A program made the translations under genes and the position numbers. From NCBI GenBank assembly GCA_017554405.1, contig JAFZIK010000013.1, forward strand, positions 1 to 64,000: a stretch of DNA of 64,000 nt. Reading direction: 5' to 3'. The stretch is from Clostridia bacterium (GTDB lineage: Bacteria > Bacillota > Clostridia > Oscillospirales > Acutalibacteraceae). The notes under the pieces were generated by a model. That model had not been told where the DNA came from. It searched no databases and saw only the letters and a list, made by a program, of their open reading frames with translations. Positions 49,781-57,181 of the stretch are shown one piece after another. Positions within the stretch are counted from its first letter, which is position 1; every line of letters begins with the position of its first letter.

Positions 49781-50826
49781 TAGTAACCCTTTTGCTCTGT
49801 ATAGTCGTAACACAGTTGATATTGTTTGTATTGGGCTTTTCAAGTAATAATACCTTTTACGAGTTCATCAACGCCGCTATCATCCAGGGAGTTCCGCTGC
49901 TCTTTGGCGCAACGGGCGAGATAATTACCGAAAAGAGCGGCAACCTTAATCTCGGAATACCGGGAATTATGTATATCGGCGGTATATCGGGAATAGTAGG
50001 CGGTTATCTTTACGAGAATTCAACCGCGGCGCCGATCGGTGCGCTTTGTATAATAATACCGTTGCTTTCTTCGTTTTTGGGCTCTGCCTTAATGGCGCTT
50101 ATTTATTGCTTTTTGACCGTTACACTGCGCGTGAATCAGAACGTTACCGGTCTTGCCCTTACCACCTTCGGCGTTGGTATAGGCAATTTCCTCGGCGGTT
50201 CTCTTTTAAAGTTTTTCGGCAGAACGGGTTCGATATCGCTTAATAAGATAGCGCCGTATTTTAAAGCAAAACTTCCTTTTGCCGATAGTCTCGGCAATTT
50301 CGGTAAAACGTATCTTTCGTTCGGTTTCCTGGCTTATCTCGCCATAATAATCGCGATTTGCGCGTCCTTCTTCCTTAACAGAACGCGCGCCGGGCTCAGC
50401 CTTCGCGCGGTGGGCGAGAATCCCGCCACAGCCGATGCTACCGGCATAAACGTAACCCGTTATAAGTATCTTTCAACAATAATCGGCAGTATGATAGCCG
50501 GGCTCGGCGGTTTATACTTTGTTATGGATTATACCGGCGGCGCCTGGACTAATAACGGCTTCGGCGATAGAGGATGGCTCGCGATAGCTTTGGTAATATT
50601 CGCAATCTGGCGTCCTACTTCGGCGATATTCAGTTCGTTCCTGTTCGGCGGTCTTTATATGCTTTGTATCTATATACCCGGTCTTTCCTCCAGCACTACC
50701 GAGCTTATAAATATGCTGCCGTATGTTGTTACCATCCTTATCCTGATTGTTATAAGCATGCGCAACAAGCGTGAGAATCAGCCCCCGGCTTCGCTCGGAC
50801 TTTCATATTTCAGAGAAGAACGGTAA
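49777..50826 (+). CDS. Nucleoside ABC transporter permease, second subunit
   Basis: The 349-residue permease completes the transporter. Family features are FGATGEIITEKSGNLNLGIP near the N-terminus and the coupling loop LSLRAVGENPATADATGIN. It starts inside the stop codon of the first permease. A terminator follows after three bases. Confidence 0.92.
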   Translation: MIVTLLLCIVVTQLILFVLGFSSNNTFYEFINAAIIQGVPLLFGATGEIITEKSGNLNLGIPGIMYIGGISGIVGGYLYENSTAAPIGALCIIIPLLSSFLGSALMALIYCFLTVTLRVNQNVTGLALTTFGVGIGNFLGGSLLKFFGRTGSISLNKIAPYFKAKLPFADSLGNFGKTYLSFGFLAYLAIIIAICASFFLNRTRAGLSLRAVGENPATADATGINVTRYKYLSTIIGSMIAGLGGLYFVMDYTGGAWTNNGFGDRGWLAIALVIFAIWRPTSAIFSSFLFGGLYMLCIYIPGLSSSTTELINMLPYVVTILILIVISMRNKRENQPPASLGLSYFREER

Positions 50827-50829
50827 AAT

Positions 50830-50862
50830 AAACCGGCTATCCGTAAAACGGGTAGCCGGTTT
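50830..50862. terminator. Bidirectional terminator between converging genes
   Basis: AAACCGGCTATCCGT pairs with ACGGGTAGCCGGTTT around AAA, with one T-G pair. It is followed by GGCGTTTTTA on the plus strand and by ATTTTA on the minus strand. Confidence 0.85.
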
Positions 50863-50883
50863 GGCGTTTTTATATTCAAAGAT

Positions 50884-52005
50884 TCATTTTACCGGTTGTT
50901 CTTTTACTCCGCAAACGCAGTTGTAGATCTCCATTGCGGCAAACTTACCGAAATTGTCCTTAAGCTTTTTCTCCATATTTGAGGTTTTGCTTTCATCCCT
51001 TAAATAATCGCATAAAAGCTCGGCAAGGTCAGATATTTCAGGCGATGAATCGGCAAAGCCGCGCGATAGGAAGAAATCAAAGTTTCTGGTTTCGCATCCG
51101 GGAACGGCGTTTATAAATATCATCGGCAGGTGCTTGACCGCCGCCTCGGTCGAACTCAGCCCGCCCGGCTTTGTGAGGATCACGCTCGCGGCATCCATAT
51201 AATAAGAGATGCGCGTTGTATAACCTATTATCGAAACGTTTGAATGTTCGTGCTTGTTAAGCGATTTGTAAAGCCGGCGGTTACTGCCGCAAATAACAAC
51301 GAGATGCGCGTTTTCCGGCAGCATTTCCGGCAGCATTTCAACAAACTGCTTTATCGGTCCGCAACCCATACTGCCGCACATAATAAGTGCTATCTTTTTA
51401 TCCTCCGGCAGATTGAGAAATCCCTTTGCGTATGCCCTTGAACTTTTCTTGTAAAATATCGGGTTTACCGGTATACCGGAATCAACAAGCTTGGCTTTTG
51501 GTATCCCCGCCGCAATAAATTCATCCGTAAGGTCGGCGTGAGGGATAAAATAATAATCAACGTCGGTCTCGCTTGTGCCGGGGCAGCAGGTATAATCCGT
51601 TGCTACCGAATACGTAGGGATATCGAGCCCCCACTTTTTCTTTATTTTGGTAAGCATCATAGCGGGGAAGATGTGGGTGCATACGACCGCCGAATAATCC
51701 GATTCGTCAAGATCGGCTTTAAGCGCCTTGCAACCGCGGGTAACAAGATTATACATAAACGAGGACTTATCGCCCTTTGCCGGGTGATTCTCTTCAAACT
51801 TATATCCTATTCCGAAAAGCTTGGGCAGGTTTCTGTAAATATAAACGTGCCCGGAGCTTATGATCTTTGAACTTTTCTCTGACCAGTAGGCAAGCGCGTC
51901 TTTTATATCGCACTTTACTCCGTGCTTTTCAAAATAATCCTTTATCGCTTTAGCGGCGGAGTTATGTCCCTGACCCGTATTGCAGGACAGTAGAAGAACC
52001 TTCAT
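50884..52005 (-). CDS. Diacylglycerol glucosyltransferase-like GT28 enzyme (UgtP/MGDG-synthase type)
   Basis: The 373-residue enzyme probably adds glucose or galactose to diacylglycerol, making membrane glycolipid and possibly the lipoteichoic acid anchor. The N-terminal acceptor domain begins VLLLSCNTGQGHNSAAKAI, typical of the family, and the C-terminal donor domain has LIMCGSMGCGPIKQF, LVVICGSNRRLY and the TKPGGLSSTEA motif. AAGGGGATGATTTCAA precedes the start. It is divergent from cardiolipin synthase, another membrane lipid gene. Confidence 0.88.
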   Translation of the reverse strand: MKVLLLSCNTGQGHNSAAKAIKDYFEKHGVKCDIKDALAYWSEKSSKIISSGHVYIYRNLPKLFGIGYKFEENHPAKGDKSSFMYNLVTRGCKALKADLDESDYSAVVCTHIFPAMMLTKIKKKWGLDIPTYSVATDYTCCPGTSETDVDYYFIPHADLTDEFIAAGIPKAKLVDSGIPVNPIFYKKSSRAYAKGFLNLPEDKKIALIMCGSMGCGPIKQFVEMLPEMLPENAHLVVICGSNRRLYKSLNKHEHSNVSIIGYTTRISYYMDAASVILTKPGGLSSTEAAVKHLPMIFINAVPGCETRNFDFFLSRGFADSSPEISDLAELLCDYLRDESKTSNMEKKLKDNFGKFAAMEIYNCVCGVKEQPVK

Positions 52006-52043
52006 TTGAAATCATCCCCTTACAGACGTATACCTGCCAAGGT

Positions 52044-52072
52044 ATTTTACCATAAAACCGATAAAAAAACAA
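52044..52072 (-). promoter_or_regulatory. Promoter of the glucosyltransferase gene
   Basis: On the minus strand TTGTTT (52072-52067) and TAAAAT (52049-52044) are 17 bp apart, 38 bp before the start codon. Confidence 0.6.
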
Positions 52073-52132
52073 TAGGCGGATCGTTTTTTGTAATAAACCG
52101 CCCTTTTGTAGCATTATTTTCCGGATTTTTTG

Positions 52133-52161
52133 TTGCAAAATTTTGCGGCTCATGTTATCAT
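52133..52161 (+). promoter_or_regulatory. Promoter of the cardiolipin synthase gene
   Basis: TTGCAA (52133-52138) and TATCAT (52156-52161) are 17 bp apart, 31 bp before the GTG start. Confidence 0.6.
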
Positions 52162-52192
52162 TTAATAAGTAAAAAGCGGGGGCGGTGAGAAA

Positions 52193-53731
52193 GTGCGGCA
52201 GAGCGTAAAAAACAAGCGCGGTATACCGATACCTACCCGCATTCTCATTTCAGGTATCGTTCTGCTTTTGCAGCTCGGTATACTTTTTGTAATGCTCAAC
52301 ACCCTTTCCGACCGTTCGGTGCTTATATATACCGTTTCGGAAATACTCGCGATAATAACGGTGGTCTATATTGTAAACCGCCGGGGCAATCCGAGCTATA
52401 AAATGGCGTGGATAATGTTTATACTCATTGTTCCGATATTCGGTATAACGGTGTTTATGCTTTACGGCGGCGGCAGAGTTTTGCCCCACCTTAAACGAAA
52501 AATGCGCAACTGCGAAAGCCATAATATGCCGCTTCTCAAAAACGATGAAGAGGCGCAGAACGCGCTTAAATATGACGATTACCCGCATTCCCGCCAGGCG
52601 GAGTATTTAGCGCGCGAATCCGGCTATCCGCTTTATAAGAATACTTCGGTAGAGTATCTCTCGCCGGGCGAGGTATTTTTGCCGCGCTTCCTTGAGGAAC
52701 TCGAAAAAGCGGAAAGGTATATTTTCCTTGAATTTTTCATCGTAGCCGAAGGCGAGATGTTCGATAGTATTTATGCGATACTTCGCCGTAAGGCGGCGGC
52801 GGGCGTTGACGTTCGTTTGCTTTTTGATGATTTCGGCTCTATAAAGCGCCAGCGAAAGGGATTCATTGAAAGATTGCGCCGCAACGGCATAAAGGTGGCG
52901 GTTTTCAATCAGATAAAGCCATCCTTCAATCTCTTTATGAACAATCGCAACCACCGTAAAATCGCCGTGATCGACGGCGCCGTTGCCGTTACCGGCGGGC
53001 TCAACCTTGCCGATGAGTATATAAACGCCGAAAAGCGGTTCGGCTACTGGATGGATTGCGCGGTGATCCTTAAAGGCGAGGCGGCTTCAAGCTTTGCCGT
53101 TATGTTCTGCAATATGTGGGAGTTTACTACCGGTCACCGCCTTGAAGCGCAGAATTATCTTACCGAGTATTCGGTCCAGACCGGCGGTTACGTTTTGCCG
53201 TATTGCAACGATCCGCTCTCAAATAAGAACGTTGCCGCGGGCATCTATATGCAGATACTTAATTCCGCGCAAAGATACGTCTACATTATCTCGCCCTATC
53301 TGATAATCGATAACACCATGACCGAAATGCTTAAAATGGCGGCGCGGTCTGGGATAGACGTTCGCATAATAACGCCGCACGTTCCGGATAAATGGTATGT
53401 TCACCCGGTAACGCAGTATAGCTATTCGGAACTGCTGGAGGCGGGCGTAAGAATATTTGAGTTCACGCCGGGCTTTATACATTCAAAGATATTCGTTTCG
53501 GATGACAGTGTGGCGACCGTGGGCACGGTCAATATGGACTACCGCTCGTTTTCGCTTCACTTTGAATGCGGCGTATGGTTCGCCGCAAACCACGCCGTGG
53601 GCGACGTTAAAAGCCATTTTGATGAGATCCAGGAAATGTCACGGGAAATAAAACTTTCGCGTTGGCGCAAAACGCCCTGGCCGATAAGACTTAAACGGTC
53701 GATACTTCATCTGTTCGCACCGTTCATGTAA
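52193..53731 (+). CDS. cls: Cardiolipin synthase
   Basis: The 512-residue membrane enzyme condenses two phosphatidylglycerols to cardiolipin. Two to three N-terminal helices (about 12-90) precede two phospholipase-D domains with HKD motifs: NHRKIAVIDGAVAVTGG (about 262-278) and IHSKIFVSDDSVATVGTVN (about 429-447). Length matches bacterial Cls. It starts at GTG 52193 following GGCGGTGAGAAA. A small membrane-protein gene follows 22 bp downstream. Confidence 0.94.
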   Translation: MRQSVKNKRGIPIPTRILISGIVLLLQLGILFVMLNTLSDRSVLIYTVSEILAIITVVYIVNRRGNPSYKMAWIMFILIVPIFGITVFMLYGGGRVLPHLKRKMRNCESHNMPLLKNDEEAQNALKYDDYPHSRQAEYLARESGYPLYKNTSVEYLSPGEVFLPRFLEELEKAERYIFLEFFIVAEGEMFDSIYAILRRKAAAGVDVRLLFDDFGSIKRQRKGFIERLRRNGIKVAVFNQIKPSFNLFMNNRNHRKIAVIDGAVAVTGGLNLADEYINAEKRFGYWMDCAVILKGEAASSFAVMFCNMWEFTTGHRLEAQNYLTEYSVQTGGYVLPYCNDPLSNKNVAAGIYMQILNSAQRYVYIISPYLIIDNTMTEMLKMAARSGIDVRIITPHVPDKWYVHPVTQYSYSELLEAGVRIFEFTPGFIHSKIFVSDDSVATVGTVNMDYRSFSLHFECGVWFAANHAVGDVKSHFDEIQEMSREIKLSRWRKTPWPIRLKRSILHLFAPFM

Positions 53732-53753
53732 TAAAAATACGGAGGTTATAAAA

Positions 53754-53912
53754 ATGAAAGGTTTTTTAAAGTTTTTAGGCGCTGTCGCCGCCATTTTCAC
53801 CGCGGTAGTGGGTGCTCTTGCCGTTTTTGACAGGTTCTCGAACCGCAACGCCATCAAAGGAGAATACCTCGATTGCACCAATCCGGACGACTTTAGCAGT
53901 GAAGACAAATAA
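53754..53912 (+). CDS. Small single-helix membrane protein (52 residues)
   Basis: A GGAGG site precedes the ATG by eight bases. The product starts MKGFLKFLGAVAAIFTAVVG, giving one hydrophobic helix (about 5-24), and ends in an acidic tail (EYLDCTNPDDFSSEDK). It lies 22 bp after cls and before the rpsF promoter, so it is probably cotranscribed with cls. I do not recognise the family; a membrane-associated accessory protein is only a guess. Confidence 0.7.
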   Translation: MKGFLKFLGAVAAIFTAVVGALAVFDRFSNRNAIKGEYLDCTNPDDFSSEDK

Positions 53913-53915
53913 TTC

Positions 53916-53944
53916 TTGACTATTTGTATTTATCTTGTTATAAT
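53916..53944 (+). promoter_or_regulatory. Sigma-A promoter of the rpsF-ssb-rpsR operon
   Basis: TTGACT (53916-53921) and TATAAT (53939-53944) are 17 bp apart; the predicted leader is about 70 bases. Confidence 0.87.
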
Positions 53945-53962
53945 ATTTCTTGCTAAATTTTT

Positions 53963-54011
53963 AGCTCCTTGCCGCATTTTAGCATATGCGGCCAATTGAC
54001 CAGAAGGAGGT
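53963..54011 (+). promoter_or_regulatory. Candidate autoregulatory leader of rpsF
   Basis: GCCGCAT (53971-53977) and ATGCGGC (53986-53992) form a hairpin. The preceding CTCCTT (53965-53970) is complementary to AAGGAG (54004-54009), the ribosome site of rpsF, so the leader can fold to hide it. rpsF leaders in many bacteria bind the S6:S18 complex through a CCG-containing hairpin; a match to that motif is inferred, not verified. Confidence 0.55.
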
Positions 54012-54020
54012 GCAACGTAA

Positions 54021-54302
54021 ATGACCAGTAAGTATGAGGTAGCGCTTGTGTTTTCTGTTGCCGGCGGTGATGATGCCGTAGCGGCGCTCAACACAAAGTT
54101 TTGTGACCTTATCGCCAAGAACGGCACGGTCGAAAACGTTGATGATTGGGGCAAGCGTAAGCTCGCCTATCTTATCAACGATGAGGCCGAGGGCTATTAT
54201 CTTTTCATAACATTCGAAAGTGAGCCCGATTTCCCGGCTGAGCTTGAAAGAATTGCCGGCATTACCGAAGGTGTCCTTCGCGTAATGGTTATAAAGAAGT
54301 AG
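54021..54302 (+). CDS. rpsF: 30S ribosomal protein S6
   Basis: The 93-residue protein binds 16S rRNA together with S18 in the 30S platform. The family pattern is clear: YEVALVFSV at the start, VDDWGKRKLAYLINDEAEGY in the centre and ITEGVLRVMVIKK at the end. AGAAGGAGGTG precedes the ATG. It heads the conserved rpsF-ssb-rpsR operon. Confidence 0.97.
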   Translation: MTSKYEVALVFSVAGGDDAVAALNTKFCDLIAKNGTVENVDDWGKRKLAYLINDEAEGYYLFITFESEPDFPAELERIAGITEGVLRVMVIKK

Positions 54303-54315
54303 TGGAGGAAAATAG

Positions 54316-54747
54316 ATGTTTAATTTAGTGGTTTTGACCGGTCGCCTTACAGCTGATCCGGAACTAAAGACAACGAATACCGGTATTTCGGTCACTTCGT
54401 TTTCCATCGCTGTAAACCGCCGCTACCGTGCGGGCGAAGAAACGCAGACTGACTTTATCAACATCGTTGCATGGAGGCAGACAGCGGAGTTTATTACCAA
54501 GTATTTTAAAAAGGGCAATATGATCGGTATCGAGGGTTCTATCCAGACCCGTAAGTATACCGATAAAAACGGTAACAACCGCGTTATTTTCGAGGTTGTT
54601 GCAAGCAACGCCCAGTTCGTAGAATCCAAGAAGGATAACACACCTTCCGCCGGGATCCCGGGCGATGAAGCGGCTTCTTTCAGCAATGCCGAGAGCAGCG
54701 ACTTTACCGAGATCGATTCCGGATTGGATGATGACATTCCGTTTTAA
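54316..54747 (+). CDS. ssb: Single-stranded DNA-binding protein
   Basis: The 143-residue protein coats single-stranded DNA during replication and repair. An OB-fold spans about 1-105 (VVLTGRLTADPELKTTNTGI, VAWRQTAEFITKYFKKGN). A low-complexity linker leads to the acidic partner-binding tip DDDIPF. It lies between rpsF and rpsR, its usual place in Firmicutes. Confidence 0.97.
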   Translation: MFNLVVLTGRLTADPELKTTNTGISVTSFSIAVNRRYRAGEETQTDFINIVAWRQTAEFITKYFKKGNMIGIEGSIQTRKYTDKNGNNRVIFEVVASNAQFVESKKDNTPSAGIPGDEAASFSNAESSDFTEIDSGLDDDIPF

Positions 54748-54765
54748 TGAGAGGAGTATTCCAAA

Positions 54766-55005
54766 GTGGAAAAGACAGATAGACCGATCCACAGAAAGGC
54801 AAGAAAAAAAGTTTGCCATTTCTGCGTTGACCGTGTAGAAGAGATCGATTATAAGGATATAGCCAAGCTTCGCAAGTTTGTTTCCGAGCGCGCAAAGATT
54901 TTACCGCGCAGGGCAACCGGCACTTGCGCCAAGCATCAGCGCGCGCTTACTACCGCTATCAAACGCGCTCGCCAGGTTGCGCTTCTTCCTTACGTCAACG
55001 ATTAA
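54766..55005 (+). CDS. rpsR: 30S ribosomal protein S18
   Basis: The 79-residue protein starts at GTG 54766 after GAGAGGAG. It retains Cys residues of the zinc-binding S18 form ([18 protein letters not shown]), together with the conserved [15 protein letters not shown] and [14 protein letters not shown]. It pairs with S6 on the 30S platform. Confidence 0.97.
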   Translation: MEKTDRPIHRKARKKVCHFCVDRVEEIDYKDIAKLRKFVSERAKILPRRATGTCAKHQRALTTAIKRARQVALLPYVND

Positions 55006-55024
55006 TTCGGCGATTTTAAGTTTT

Positions 55025-55059
55025 TCCGCCTTCCTTTTTATGGGGAAGGTGGATTTTTT
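55025..55059 (+). terminator. Terminator of the rpsF-ssb-rpsR operon
   Basis: TCCGCCTTCC (55025-55034) pairs with GGAAGGTGGA (55044-55053), one G-T pair, followed by six T. Confidence 0.88.
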
Positions 55060-55091
55060 ATGCCTAAATCACCTATATTGTTATAAAATGA

Positions 55092-55120
55092 TTGAAATAT
55101 TCTATATATAGTGTTATAAT
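55092..55120 (+). promoter_or_regulatory. Sigma-A promoter of the recJ-relA gene string
   Basis: TTGAAA (55092-55097) and TATAAT (55115-55120) are 17 bp apart, 42 bp before recJ. Overlapping genes to the window end suggest one long transcript. Confidence 0.75.
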
Positions 55121-55162
55121 AAATTGATTAAGTATCTTTAGTGATAAAAAGGGGGATATCGT

Positions 55163-57181
55163 ATGTCTTTAAAAAAGTGGCGGATCGGAGCCGCCGATAA
55201 GGCAGCCGCAAATATTATTGCAAACGAATGCGATATCGACCCGTTTGCCGCGCTCATAGCGGTCAGCCGCGGCATCACCGATGCTTCCGAGCTTGAAATG
55301 ATGATATCAAACGAGCCGGTGCTCTGCGATCCGCGCGAGCTCGCCGATATATCGGTCGCGGCGGATTATTTGAACGCGGCTGTATCGGATAATAAAAAAA
55401 TCGCGGTTTTCGGTGATTACGACTGTGACGGCGTTGTTGCGACCGCCATAATGTTCGATTATCTTAAAAGCCGCGGGGCAGACGTTTGTTTCTATATACC
55501 CGATAGGATAGAAGAGGGTTACGGCATGAGCCGCGAAGCGGTTTTGAAGCTTCATAACGAAGGGGTCAACGTTATCGTCACCGTAGATAACGGTATCTCC
55601 TGCGCCGATGAGGTGGCTTACGCGGGATCGCTCGGTATAGAGGTGGTCGTTACCGATCACCATCTTCCGCCTGAAAACCTGCCCGAGGCGGTAGCGGTGG
55701 TCGATCCGCACAGGACGGATTGTCGTTCCTCCTTTAAGGAAATATGCGGCGCGCAGGTGGCGTTCAAGCTTATCTGCGTTATGGAGGATAAGGAACCCGA
55801 GCAGATGCTTTACCGTTACGGCGATCTTTTGACCGTTGCCGTTATCGGCGACGTTATGCCCTTAATTAACGAAAACCGTTCCATTGTAAAATACGGTCTC
55901 TGTATCATAAAAAACAAACCGCGCACCGGTTTATCCGCGCTGATAAACAGCGCCGGGATCGACAGAAACACAATAAACGCCGCAAAGGTATCCTTCGGTA
56001 TAGTTCCCCGAATAAACACCGCCGGCAGAATGGACAGCGCACTTCGCGCGTTTGAACTTCTCACCTCTAAGGATATGCTTTCGGCGCTTAAGATCGCCGG
56101 CGAGCTTGAGGACCTTAACGCATTAAGGCAAAAAACCGAAAAGGATATATTCACCGAGGCGGTAGAACAGATAGAGCAAAGCGGATACCGTTATAACAGG
56201 GTTATAGTTGTAAGCGGTAACAACTGGCATATGGGCGTTATGGGTATTGTTGCTTCAAGGATATGCGAAAAGTATTCAAAGCCCGCTATCGTTCTTTCTG
56301 TAAACGGCGATATCGCGCACGGCTCGGGCAGAAGTTACGAGGGCTTTGCACTGTATGAAGCGATCAGCGCCTGCAGTGATATACTTATAAAATACGGCGG
56401 TCACGCGCTTGCCGCCGGCGTTACCCTCGGCGCGGGGGATATAGATGAATTCAGGAAACGCATAAACCGGTATGCCCGGTCTGAAGCATACTGCCCGCCC
56501 GAACTTCGGCTTGACCTTAAACTGAATCCCGCGGCGGTCAATATCGATATGGCTTATTCGGTAAAAAAGCTTGAGCCGTTCGGATTCGGCAATCCTGTGC
56601 CGATGTTCGGTATATTCGGCGTTTGTATCGAAAAGATAACCGAGCTTTCGGGCGGAAAACATCTTAAAATCACATTCAAAAAAGCGGATACCGCGTTTCA
56701 GGCGCTCCTCTTTTCGGTAAGCGCGGATAAGTTTGGCTTTTATCCCGGCGATATATGCGATATCGCGGTTTGCCTTGACGTAAGCGAGTTTAAGGGCAAC
56801 GATACGCTTTCGATACAGATAAAAGCCATAAGATTGAGCGGAGAGTATCCTGATTCGCTGTTTGAGGATATCGCCGCGTTTGATGATTTTGAATCGGGCT
56901 ACGGAGCTGATCCGGCGGTTTTACTGCCGTCCCGCGAGCAGATAGCCGTTTTATATAAAAAAATCTCGGCTTCGCCGGTTTCGGCAAAGCGCATGGAGTA
57001 TCTGTTTACCGATGATCCCGGTTACGCAAAAACGCAGATCGCGTTAAAAGTATTACGTGAGCTCGGTTTAATCGTCTTTGACGGAACAAACTATACTTTG
57101 GCGCCGGTCCGTGCCAAAACCGAACTTATAAACTCAAAAACCTATGCAAAGCTGAAGGCGGTGAGTGAAATTGACGAATAA
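55163..57181 (+). CDS. recJ: Single-stranded-DNA exonuclease RecJ
   Basis: The 672-residue nuclease degrades single-stranded DNA 5' to 3' in recombination and mismatch repair. The DHH-family motifs are VFGDYDCDGVVATAI, VTVDNGISCADE, VVVTDHHLPPENLP and VVDPHR, with the DHHA1 part around GVMGIVASRICEKYSKPAIV and YGGHALAAGVTL. A C-terminal OB-fold and an extra segment follow. It overlaps relA by 17 bases, so translation is probably coupled. Confidence 0.95.
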   Translation: MSLKKWRIGAADKAAANIIANECDIDPFAALIAVSRGITDASELEMMISNEPVLCDPRELADISVAADYLNAAVSDNKKIAVFGDYDCDGVVATAIMFDYLKSRGADVCFYIPDRIEEGYGMSREAVLKLHNEGVNVIVTVDNGISCADEVAYAGSLGIEVVVTDHHLPPENLPEAVAVVDPHRTDCRSSFKEICGAQVAFKLICVMEDKEPEQMLYRYGDLLTVAVIGDVMPLINENRSIVKYGLCIIKNKPRTGLSALINSAGIDRNTINAAKVSFGIVPRINTAGRMDSALRAFELLTSKDMLSALKIAGELEDLNALRQKTEKDIFTEAVEQIEQSGYRYNRVIVVSGNNWHMGVMGIVASRICEKYSKPAIVLSVNGDIAHGSGRSYEGFALYEAISACSDILIKYGGHALAAGVTLGAGDIDEFRKRINRYARSEAYCPPELRLDLKLNPAAVNIDMAYSVKKLEPFGFGNPVPMFGIFGVCIEKITELSGGKHLKITFKKADTAFQALLFSVSADKFGFYPGDICDIAVCLDVSEFKGNDTLSIQIKAIRLSGEYPDSLFEDIAAFDDFESGYGADPAVLLPSREQIAVLYKKISASPVSAKRMEYLFTDDPGYAKTQIALKVLRELGLIVFDGTNYTLAPVRAKTELINSKTYAKLKAVSEIDE

